Shown here: in pieces, positions 46,743 to 56,260 of the stretch | Position numbering within the stretch: position 1 is the first letter of the stretch | How the letters are laid out: the number at the start of each line of letters is the position of its first letter | Notes under the pieces: model-generated | What the model was told of the DNA's origin: nothing | Seen by the model: the letters and a program-made list of their open reading frames with translations, nothing else | Databases searched by the model: none | Source of the DNA: Gnomoniopsis sp. IMI 355080 | Taxonomy: Eukaryota > Ascomycota > Sordariomycetes > Diaporthales > Gnomoniaceae | Length of the DNA stretch: 64,000 bases | Assembly (NCBI GenBank): GCA_027946555.1 | Contig: JAPEVC010000089.1 | Location: forward strand, 1-64,000 | Direction: 5' to 3' | Position numbers and translations under genes: made by a program

Positions 46743-48738
46743 ATGACAATGCTGCCGCAAGCTTGTGGCAACTACCCCTCTCACGATGAGACGTTCATCA
46801 AGTTTCCAAGCCGACGCAGTGTAGTCCATAGCACAAAGGGCATCGTAAGCACCACCTCGCCTTTGGCAACTGAGGCTGGCTTGCAGACACTTCGGGACGG
46901 CGGCAATGCTGCAGTGAGATAACCCTATTGAAAGCCACGCAGAGGAACGGTGAAGATACTTTTCACTGACTGAACTTTCGTGTGCCAGGATGCAGCAATT
47001 GCCGCTGCCGCTGTGTTGAATGTCGTTGACCCTTCGATGACTGGAATAGGGGGCGATGTATTCTGTCTATTCTACGAAGCCAAAACGAGCAAGGTGCACG
47101 CCCTGAACGGCTCCGGAAGATCGTCTTCCAACGCGACTCTGGATGTCATATGTGATGATTTGAAGATCACGGATCGGATTTTTGGTGCAATTCCGAACAC
47201 ATCCATCCACTCAGTGACTGTACCAGGAGCAGCGGCTGGTTGGCTCGATATCATCGACAATTTTGGATCCGGCAAGACAAGCATTAGTCACGTCCTCCAG
47301 CCGGCTATCCAGATGGCCAAGAACGGGTTTCCTGTCAGCGAGATCTCGAGCTACTATGTGAGATTAATCCTCTTCCCCAATCTGATCAGAGACTGATGTC
47401 CGCCAAACTTCTTGGATAGTGGATTCGAAGTGAACAAGAACTCCGGAACAAGCCCAACGGCACAGACCTCTTGAAAGAGGATGCTTCCGCTTCTGGAGGC
47501 TATAGGGCTCCCCAAGCCGGTGAGATGATGAAGAACCCTCTTTTGGCCAGAACTTTGGAGGCTCTGGCGGAGAGGGGGAAGAGTGGTTTCTACGAAGGCT
47601 CAGTAGCAGAGTCCATCATCAACATAAGCCAACAACTTGGTGGCTTTTTGACCTTGGCTGATCTAAAAGAACACACGAGCGAAGTGGTAGACCCGGTATC
47701 CCTGGAGCTAAGTCTTCAACCTGGCGAGCCTTCTATCAATCTGTGGGAGCATCCGCCCAATGGCCAAGGCATCGTCGCTCAAATGGCTTTGGGAATTCTG
47801 ACCGAGCTTGAAAGAGAGGGTCAGATACCGGAATTCTGTGGCAAGGATCACAATTCTGCGTTGTATGTAATGGAATGGCCCCAGAATTCAATGGATGCGT
47901 GGTACTGAGATTTGCCAGATATCTACATGCACTCATACAGGCGCTGCGCATTTCTTTCGCCGACGGAACTTGGTACGTGACCGATCCGGCTTCGACCATT
48001 GATCCGAATTTGCTCCTATCCCAACCTTATCTCGCTCAGAGAGCGAAGCTCTTCGACCCGTCTCGTTCGACCCAAGTCGAGAAACCAGGTGTCCCCGCGG
48101 AGCTCCCTAAAACTGGCGACACAGTCTACCTCTGTGTGATCGACCAAGAAGGCAACGCATGCTCTCTCGTCAACAGTGTCGCGGACACCTTCGGAAGCCG
48201 CATCGTCCCGCCCGGCACAGGCTTCGTTCTTCAAAATCGTGGCTCCGGCTTTCACCTGGGCCCGCCAAATCATCCCAATTTGTACGCACCAAGAAAAAGA
48301 CCCTACAATACGATCATTCCTGCTTTGACTACCAACGTTTCGGATGGATCATTGCATAGCGTATTTGGTGTCATGGGTGGAGCAATGCAGCCGCAAGGCC
48401 ATGTACAGGTACTTCTGAATATGACAAAGTTTCGAATGAATCCACAGGCGGCACTCGATGCACCACGTATTTGTATTGGTGTCAGCCTACCCGGCAAGGC
48501 CACTGATCCTACAAAGAAGGTAGACCTTACTGTCTATCTCGAGGAGGGTATCAGTCAGGATGTGGCGGAGACTTTAGAGCAAATGGGACATGAAACAAAA
48601 TTCATCTGTGGCATGGAAAGATCCCTTTTTGGCCGAGGACAGATAATTCGAGTCCATGAGGATGCAGCTGAGGGTACGAGAGTTTACTCGGCGGGAAGTG
48701 ACATGAGAGGTGATGGAAACGCTGCTCCACTGATTTGA
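46743..48738 (+). CDS. Gamma-glutamyltranspeptidase family protein
   Basis: Four exons, 46743-46913, 46989-47357, 47420-47862 and 47919-48738, encode 600 aa. This is an N-terminal nucleophile hydrolase that transfers or hydrolyses gamma-glutamyl groups of glutathione and conjugates; proenzymes self-cleave in front of a Thr. Signatures are FPSRRSVVHSTKGIVSTTSPLATEAGLQTL at the start, GGNAADAAIAAAAVLNVVDP rebuilt across intron 1, TGIGGDVF, ALNGSGR, VPGAAAGW, HNSALYLHALIQALRISFAD across intron 3, and the candidate nucleophile Thr396 in KTGDTVYL. GGAMQPQGHVQVLLNM is a further conserved block. The start lacks a signal peptide or membrane anchor, so it resembles the bacterial YwrD-like cytosolic branch rather than the surface enzyme. 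The start at 46743 is chosen over 46638 because homology begins soon after. Confidence 0.93.
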
Positions 48739-49160
48739 TCTTGACCTCCTACAATACCGCCACAATTGAAAACGGGAGGTAACGGTTCATTTCACCTACA
48801 GCGCTCTGGAGTTTGGAAGTCTCTCCTGCAATCTGGAATCCTGGAAATTAGATGGCAGGTCTGAAATGTGTGGCGTGGAAAACCTGTCGGTATCAGGAGG
48901 CTGCTTTGAGATCTAAGTTTCCTGAAACATGACTCAGTGGGGACTGGGCTCTCAACATGCCAAAAAGCACAACCACAAGCACCCCTGGATGACGTGGCTG
49001 TTTCGCGACGAAATTTAAATGTTCATCGTGCTGTCTGTTGTTAGCTAACAATCAAGCCCTACACTTTGTTCTGTTCCATCGTCGAGTGACCACCCACTGT
49101 CAAAACGCCACGAAACCGTCACATATACACAGACAACGGCACAACAGCGCTGGAGCCATC
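48739..49160. other. Intergenic region
   Basis: 3' side of the gamma-glutamyltranspeptidase and 5' side of the mutarotase-like gene, both on the plus strand. Nothing further is seen. Confidence 0.6.
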
Positions 49161-49595
49161 ATGTTGAAAGGAATCGACCCACTCCTGACCCCGGAACTCC
49201 TTCAGGCCCTCCGCGCCATGGGCCATGGCAATACCATCGCCATAGTCGACTCAAATTTTCCAGCAGCCTCAACCGGCCCCCCAGTCATCCGCCTCGCCGG
49301 AGCCAGCGCAACCGATGCAGCTAATGCCATCCTCTCAGTGTTGCCTCTGGATGACTTCGTTCCAGAGTCAGCTTGGTGCATGGAAGTTGTGGGAGATGCG
49401 CAGGCAGATTTGCCGGTCATGAAGGAGTTTAGGGAGGCGATCCGGAAACACGAGGGCGACAAGTTTGCCCTGAGCAAGCTTGAGAGATTTAAATTCTACG
49501 AGGAAGCGAGCAAGGCATTTTGTATTGTGTCGACGAATGAGGGCCGATTGTATGGCAATCTATTGTTAAAGAAAGGAGTTGTAAAGGAAGCATGA
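49161..49595 (+). CDS. FucU/RbsD-family sugar mutarotase-like protein
   Basis: One exon, 144 aa. The sequence is nearly full length for the family, which converts sugar anomers (L-fucose or D-ribose) and is best known from bacterial operons. MLKGIDPLLTPELLQALRAMGHG contains the conserved His22 in GHGNTIAIVDSNFPA, and the C-terminus YGNLLLKKGVV matches the family end. The start at 49161 is the only one that gives this N-terminus. The uninterrupted reading frame contrasts with spliced neighbours; this may reflect gene size only. There is no secretion signal. A role in sugar metabolism is inferred from the family. Confidence 0.9.
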   Translation: MLKGIDPLLTPELLQALRAMGHGNTIAIVDSNFPAASTGPPVIRLAGASATDAANAILSVLPLDDFVPESAWCMEVVGDAQADLPVMKEFREAIRKHEGDKFALSKLERFKFYEEASKAFCIVSTNEGRLYGNLLLKKGVVKEA

Positions 49596-51317
49596 AGTGG
49601 GAAGTTCCATCACGCAAGGAACAATACCTACGATCTACCAGAATGCCATCACGAACTTATCAGCCCTAGAGTTTATGCTTACCTACCTCACTGGGCAATG
49701 GCACATATAAGTTCTAAGGTTGGCGGTGTACCAAGTATTACAGATCTGCATATCTCAGGATTTATCGGTCCCTGAGAAAATTTTGAATGTGGAAACATGA
49801 GACTGGTCCGATTTAGCCACCGTATTAGCCTTGAGTTAGTCAGACGGACGGTGTTCACCCAGCAGCACCGAAACGAATCAACGACTTCTACACTGGGTGC
49901 CAAACCAAGATCTTGTCCTGATGGAATGACCCAGATCTCCAGAGGTCGTGTTTGAGGAAGCGATGATTCAGTCTTGCGGTGCATCTGATCAGCGACCAAG
50001 TCTGGGTGCGCGCCAGCCTGACTGAGTATGTGCTTATCAATCCATACTTTTACTGTCTTGGCCGTGGGCTCCTGGGACAGGTTTCTGCATTCAAAAGAAT
50101 TTGCTCAACGGGAGTCTCTGCATCAAGAGATCTCTTGAATCAATCGCCACCCATTCGTCTTGTTGGCATTGAACTCCATAAGCTCTGGAAAAGATACGAA
50201 AATTGAGCAAATGCGTCGTTCTCAATCCCCAGAAAAGAAAATCAAAAAGTCTTTGCTACAAAATTCAGCTAACAACCATGCGGAAATATTTGAGAGAAGG
50301 GTTTTTTTTAGCAGGCTTTTCTTTCTCTAATGTTTAGTCTTAAAAGGACGATCATGCGCTGACTTTTGGTCGTCAAGTTTATACCTCCTCTGGCTGGTAG
50401 GTGATAGGTTAGTTAACGATAAATAAAAGTCCAGTCGGCGCTCCAATAAGATGTGAACGCTGGTCCATCTCCGTCTTCGCAAGCTTTCCTTATTTGGAGC
50501 TAGGACACCTTTTTAAGAACAGTTTCGCTTGGAGCTAAATAAGCCACACAGATCTGCCGGCCTTCCTAAGTCTTGTTCTTGTTGACTTCTCAGCCTCCTA
50601 AATCACTGCAAATTTGCCCGCAAACAGCTAGTCCAGAATGTGCGGACACCTTGCCAAGAAACCCCGAAGATGCGGCTGAGGAAACATGAGAAAACGCCCA
50701 TAGTATGATCGCGGGGCTGTAGTGTGCAGCCGGATTTGAAATACTTTGTATGCAAAATAGTATTACGCACATCTAACCTAAGCCTAAATTCTGATGCTGA
50801 TCAATAAAGCAAACTGAAATATTGTAGAATAATCCTCGCGTCTGCGAACTCCGTCGTCCTGTACATGTGTCGGTGGTATTTGAAGGCGTCGAAGCGTTCT
50901 CGAAAATGACATAGATAATGTCTAAAATACATCTCGTCCACAAGCACTTTACCAATAATTGGTCAGGAGGGTATTAAAACGAATCAACGTCTTGCTCAGA
51001 GTAGAATCGAGATACTTCAAGCCACAAAATTGTCTAGCCAAAGCTACCTACATTAGGCTGCATACCTAGGTACCTATATGGATAGTTTTGGGAACTGGGC
51101 TCTGCAACGCTGCTGCAAACGGACCCATGGGACGGGAAGTGCAACCAAATCAAAACGAACTCAGATATTGTCAGAGATAGGACACCGGTGGAGTTTACAA
51201 CCGTAATTCGAATATAAATAAAGCGTTCCTAGATTTGGTCAATCGATGAACGTGGCACACTGTGGGAAAAGAGCACATCCTCCCCTTGTTCCAGATCTGT
51301 GAAAATATACTTTCCAA
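49596..51317. other. Intergenic region, 1.7 kb, no supported gene
   Basis: AT-rich in parts (around 50230-50350). Contains a perfect TACCTAGGTA palindrome at 51063-51072. No conserved frame is visible. Confidence 0.55.
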
Positions 51318-52856
51318 ATGGCTATTAATGATCAGAATAGACCCCTCGATATCGAGAAAACAGTCTCAGATATCAATGTCTGTAATGCGAATCCAGATGG
51401 ACCTGGTGCAGACTCCCCCTGCTCGCCATCCAGCGTCACTGCTTTCGCTGATTTCAAACCCCTTCCCGCCGAAAACCAATCCTCCCGGCCTTACCGACAG
51501 GCCCGTCATGTCTATTTCACAGTCTACCGCCGTCTATTTTTCATTGTGTTCATCTTGAACATCATCGGCCTCATCGTTGTCGAGACTCGTCCCTATCACC
51601 TCGAACGCTACCTGCGGAGTATCTCGTCTGCCGCTTCAGCCAATTTCTGTCTCGCCATCCTCGCGCGCCAGGATTACATAATAAACGCGCTTTTCGACTT
51701 ATACGTCCTCATTCCTAAGAGCGCTCCTCTTGCTCTCCGCCGTCGCGTCGCCAAAGTTTACGAGTTTGGCGGCGTGCACAGCGGTGCCGCATTCTGCGCA
51801 ACACTGTGGTTTCTACGTCTCGGAATTCTGCTGACCCTTGCCTTTCAAGATGGCACCTTGGGCGACAACATCCCCGGGTTGGCTCTTGTATGGGTGGTAC
51901 TGCTGTTATTTGTGGGCATTATCGTGTTTGCACATCCCAGTCTGCGCACAAAACAGCACGATATATTCGAGAGAACACACCGCTTTGCAGGTTGGATCGC
52001 CAATGCGCTATTCTGGGTTCTAGTTGTGCTCGCAAGCAAGGCACTAGCGGACCGTGGGGATGACCCACGCTCGACAGGCCAGGTTTTGGTGACTCTGCCC
52101 AGCTTTTGGATGCTCACTCTGAATACTGTGCATACATTCATCCCTTGGTTTCGGCTGCGCAAGCTGCCTGCTACCGCGGAACCGCTTTCCAACATGGCGG
52201 TCCGTTTGCACTTGAAAGCAAACATCAGACCATTTTACACCATTCGTCTCAGTGATAGTCCTTTGACCGAATGGCACTCTTTGTGGGTCTTCTGGTGCTC
52301 CAATGCTTCTGCCGTTGTGGCATATGCTGACCCGCATGCTGATAGCGCCTGTTTTCCGGACTCCAATCCTATCAATGGCTCCACCAATTCTGTCATCATC
52401 GCCAAAGCCGGCGACTGGACCTCTGGCGTCATAGCATCGCCGAAGCCCTACTATTGGACCCGCGGGCTCCCCACACGGGGCGTGCTCTACATGTCTCTCC
52501 TCTTCAAGCGAGTTGTCGTCGTGACCACAGGCTCAGGTATCGGACCTTGTCTCAATCTTCTCGGCATGACGCCCGAGACGCGCCCAGAGTGCCGCGTGCT
52601 GTGGTCGACACCAAATCCGCGCGAATTTTATGGTGACTCGATAATTGAAGAGGTCAAAAGGTGTGATCCGAACGCAGTGGTCTGGGACACCAAGTCGCAG
52701 GGAAGGCCTGATATGGTGGAGCTGACGTGGAAGCTTGTCATGGAAATGGATGCAGAGGCGGTATTCTGCGTGAGTAATCCCAAGGTGACGAAAAAGGTTG
52801 TCTACGGAATGGAAAGTAGGGGTATTCCAGCCTATGGGCCAATCTTTGATTCCTAA
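51318..52856 (+). CDS. tmpA: TmpA-like integral membrane oxidoreductase
   Basis: One exon, 512 aa. A polar N-terminus of about 60 residues precedes several membrane helices: VYRRLFFIVFILNIIGLIVVE, an ANFCLAILARQDYIINALFDL segment, GVHSGAAFCATLWFLRLGILL, VWVVLLLFVGIIVFAHP and WIANALFWVLVVLAS. The C-terminal third looks like a ferredoxin-reductase-type fold: VVVTTGSGIGPCLNLL is an NADP-binding loop and VLWSTPNPREFYGD follows. The layout matches fungal TmpA, a membrane flavoprotein-like protein linked to conidiation signalling in Aspergillus nidulans, and the membrane module at the end of some NRPS-like proteins. The haem-ligand pattern of true ferric reductases is not obvious. No NRPS gene is present here. 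Confidence 0.88.
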   Translation: MAINDQNRPLDIEKTVSDINVCNANPDGPGADSPCSPSSVTAFADFKPLPAENQSSRPYRQARHVYFTVYRRLFFIVFILNIIGLIVVETRPYHLERYLRSISSAASANFCLAILARQDYIINALFDLYVLIPKSAPLALRRRVAKVYEFGGVHSGAAFCATLWFLRLGILLTLAFQDGTLGDNIPGLALVWVVLLLFVGIIVFAHPSLRTKQHDIFERTHRFAGWIANALFWVLVVLASKALADRGDDPRSTGQVLVTLPSFWMLTLNTVHTFIPWFRLRKLPATAEPLSNMAVRLHLKANIRPFYTIRLSDSPLTEWHSLWVFWCSNASAVVAYADPHADSACFPDSNPINGSTNSVIIAKAGDWTSGVIASPKPYYWTRGLPTRGVLYMSLLFKRVVVVTTGSGIGPCLNLLGMTPETRPECRVLWSTPNPREFYGDSIIEEVKRCDPNAVVWDTKSQGRPDMVELTWKLVMEMDAEAVFCVSNPKVTKKVVYGMESRGIPAYGPIFDS

Positions 52857-53252
52857 GTTCAACCCATGATGGAGAACCTGTTAATATATACAAAGATGGG
52901 ACGTTCAAGAAGCATTCGCGTGTAGCGCTTATTGTTGATCCCCAGGTCGGTAGCTAAGCATGTATATCATCCATAGATGATTATGTACACTGCCACTCCC
53001 CTAGCACGCTTTACGTAGCCCTTTATCTGCCCTTTCTGCACAACAAGTTCTACATCTTGAATCGTGAAGGGATTAAGATTGTGACTGCTATTGCAGCCTC
53101 GCTGGGTTCGAATGGCTCGGTGATCTCGATGCTTGAAATATCACAAAGACATAGGTGGCTGCAATAGTCTTTTACTATTTACTTCAGATATTATAGCTGA
53201 TATAATGTCCAAGCTAGAGGAGGTTCGTTATCGCATGTGGGCCCATACTGCC
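52857..53252. other. Convergent intergenic region
   Basis: Contains 3' regions of the TmpA-like gene (+) and the SDR gene (-). Nothing further is seen. Confidence 0.6.
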
Positions 53253-54221
53253 TTACTTCAAGGTGTCCAGCCCACAGCCTGCGGACATTCCATTATCCAT
53301 CATCCGAGTAGCATTTCCAGGACCCGAGACGAAGAAAAACATCGTTGCAAGTAAAGTTTTCAACCTTGCCATAATGGACGGTGGCACATTCGATGCCGTT
53401 GTTCCCATTCTCGTCTCGTCCGCGTTGGAGCCATACCAGAATCGACCTGTGGTGCGTTGCAAAATTTTGTCTGCTACACCGGTAGCATATTCGGCTGTTT
53501 CCATCCGGTGTACTCCGTCCTTTCCTTGGGCCCTGCTAGCAATGAGTGATTCGATATTTTTGTAAGGCGACTGTTCTGGGAGTTTGAAGTCGCCGAAATA
53601 CGTCTGGCCGTTGCTTTTCACTGCTCCAGTGACGACTTCCAGCACATCAACGCCGAAGGGAGCCATTTCAAGCCGCAAAGTTTCAGCTACAATCTCTAAA
53701 GATCTTTTAGAAGCCGAGTATGTTCCTGGAATTATTATTTTAGTATTTTCAATGAAGTGCAGTCAATGTTTAGACCACCTACCCATGTATGGGACGTTGC
53801 AATACCCAGAAATTGAGGTGATATACACGGCCATCCCCTTAGCTTTGATAAGCAAAGGAGAAAAGGCTTGAGTGATGGCGAGGGGCCCATAGAAATTGAT
53901 TTCGAACATCTTCCTCACAGTGTCCAAGTTCTCGTCCAAGATCGGCATAAAGTGATTACGTCCTGCGTTGCAGACGAGGTAATCCAGATTGCCGCCTGTC
54001 TGCTTCGTCACTAGCTCGACAACCGCTCTAATGTCAGTGGGCTTGACGACGTCAAGTGTCATCTTCGTCACGTTGGGAAGACTGTCAATCTCGGACATCT
54101 TGGAGGGATCGCGAGCCGTAGCAAAGACATGCAGCCCACGCTGCTGCATGGCAATGGCCAGGGCGGAGCCCAGGCCTCCATCGCTGCACCCCGTGATGAG
54201 GATAGTCTTTCTTGTAGCCAT
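53253..54221 (-). CDS. Short-chain dehydrogenase/reductase, AYR1-like
   Basis: Two exons, 53783-54221 and 53253-53725, encode 303 aa. This is a classical NADP(H)-dependent SDR: the cofactor loop TGCSDGGLGSAL starts at residue 10, NAGR is near residue 95, and the catalytic Tyr149 and Lys153 (YSASK) are rebuilt across the intron with the Ser in ITSISGYC just before. The family resemblance is to 1-acyldihydroxyacetone-phosphate reductase (AYR1)-type enzymes, which often carry a C-terminal hydrophobic segment; here LLATMFFFVSG near the C-terminus could act as a membrane anchor. Substrate is not defined. The start MATRKTILITG places the loop at the expected distance. Confidence 0.92.
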
Positions 54222-54718
54222 AATGGAAGGGAAATTAGGAAGGTTTCTTCGCAATAAGCAGCAATTACGGTTTCGAACGGAACGAAAGGAGCCCGCAGCA
54301 AGTGAGGAAAATGGGCGTCACGGTTGGTGCTTGCAGGATGACTGTTGCACCCTTGCCACCTTCTGACTGTGCCGCAGCTTACCTCACGATGAGTGGTTCC
54401 CGAGCTTGCCAGGCACTTTCACCAATCCACCAATTCACCAATCATAAACTATTACACGCAGATGAAGGTCAAAGAGTCCAGCGTGTTCTACTCCTTATTA
54501 ATTCATACCTAATGCGTTCTCGACCCAAGTTGGTTTTTGGTCGGCGGTAGCCCGTTTACGGTAAGCAAACTTGCAGAGCGGGATATCCCGTCAAAAACTG
54601 TCACCTATTATCCGTAGGCATATCTCAGTGGGCGGTCTCAGCACCCTTGATAAGTAAATGCCCATGCGGAGGGGTCAGGCTTCAGTGGGTCAGCGACGCT
54701 GGGTGCTGGTCTACTGCA
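54222..54718. other. Intergenic region
   Basis: Upstream of the SDR gene (-) and downstream of the GT25-type gene (-). No gene is seen. Confidence 0.6.
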
Positions 54719-56260
54719 TCAGTCCTTCCACAACCTGCTCGGCCATTGATCGTCGAAACCCGTCTGCCCATCAAGAAGCCTCGGCAGGTTTTCTCGCGCA
54801 CTCCATCGGATATTCCATGTCTTTTCATGATCCAGCTCGGAACCCTCTTTGTGTTCGTAGTGTGAGAATAACGACGGCTGCGTGGTGAGACAGATGTGCC
54901 TTTCATGACCCATGATCCCATCGCAGAACTGCCGCAAACCCAAATCAAACGGATCGTCCATTTTCCACAAACCGAGCTCGTACAGTATCTTCCTCGCGCC
55001 TGCTTGCGACACCGCATATGCAAATGTGCAAACAGCGTCCAAGCTGTGGTGTGTTATACGTGAGTGCGAAGGATATGCTTCGCGGAAACGCGCATGGCCG
55101 TTGTCGTCCCAAGAGTGGATATCTTTCGGCTGCGGCACGGTCGCGTCTTTTACCTTCAACACCGCACCTTTGGATATAGCCGCTGACCGCGCCGCCCACT
55201 CTCCGTCTTTCGGGTTCGCAAACGGCTGCTGAACGCCGCAGTGGCCCAGCCATAATAGATCCCACCCATCGCCATACGGCGATGTCAGCGGCGGCTCTGT
55301 GATGGGCAGCTGATCGAAGCTCAGGATCGGCGGGTGAGATGTGCGTCTTTGGACTCAACCGTCGGGTAGGTAGGGTTTGCAAATACGCCGGGTCGGCCTT
55401 TCAACGGCTGCAGCAGCGCCTGCGAGGCCAGGGCAAACATTGAAGTCACTTGCTTGTGACCGGATGCGCACATCCCAGTCCAGGTCATCTTCGAAGATGA
55501 TGGCCGACGGCAGGATGTGGTAGACCACATACCATAGCGCGTCCATGTGTCCGCGCCAGCTGCCGCGCACCTTACCTGTCCAACCCTCGGCGTAGGATGG
55601 CATAGAGGAACCGGGGACTTTGGCTTCTTGAACCCCCGGGAGGAACGTGAAGTGCAGCCTGGTAACTGCCCCCATGAGTGTCATTCGGTCGCGCTTGTCT
55701 GTGCGATCGGGGAAGCTGATCACTATGAGCTCGGCAACCTAAGTCACGATGCGGCGTATGCTCCAATGTTAGCAAACCCTGTCACCACGTTGTGTGTAGA
55801 GGATTGGTGTAGAGGATTGGTGGGGGATGAGCGAGCTGCTCACCCCGAGCGTGCCATTGCTTGCGTCCTCAATGGACTGCGCATGGTTTACTTTGGTGAG
55901 GTTTCCCGGAACGAATGGCGGTCGCGGAGATGCTGGGCTCTCAGCATCCCAGGACGAGATCGGGACGGCATCATGCATGCTCTCCGGCTGCTGGTCAAAC
56001 CCCAGCGTGCTTTCGTGAGGGCCCAGCGGCTTGCAGTATGACAGCTTGTAATGGTATGTTTGCCACTTGAACGCCACCAGCAGAACGAAGATGGTCACTG
56101 AAGCTCCAGCAGTGACCCAGAGTTTCAGTGATATCCTGCTGAAAATGATTCTAGACATCTGGCCATAGACTGAAGCTTTTGAGTTGCAACCACAAAGTGG
56201 CAGGGACCGGAAGGGGAAGGTGTTGAGAAAGTAGGTGAGCACAGGACCAAGTTCACCCAT
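54719..56260 (-). pseudogene. GT25-family glycosyltransferase, apparently frame-disrupted
   Basis: Two exons are visible: 55844-56260 (start MGELGP, a type II membrane anchor near residues 45-65, stem ending NGTLG) and 54719-55738. The second exon begins VAELIVISFPDRTDKRDRMT, includes the EDDLDWD motif, and ends with DGWDLLWLGHCG, a conserved SLDAVCTFAYAVS region and a C-terminal tail, a typical fungal GT25 layout. Between about 55480 and 55325, however, the conserved frame shifts twice. First comes a tandem CAAG duplication (plus strand 55450-55457 as CTTGCTTG), after which the family-like segment FALASQALLQPL continues in another frame; then a compensating shift near 55330-55360. The original frame meets a TGA at 55355. 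The gene is therefore either a recent pseudogene or carries assembly errors. The intended protein would be a Golgi glycosyltransferase. Confidence 0.65.

Noticed and set aside
53095..53135. GGGTTCGAATGG, considered as a tRNA T-loop
   Set aside because: No matching acceptor, D or anticodon stems could be drawn around it. No tRNA or rRNA gene was found elsewhere by eye, though a covariance-model search could not be run.
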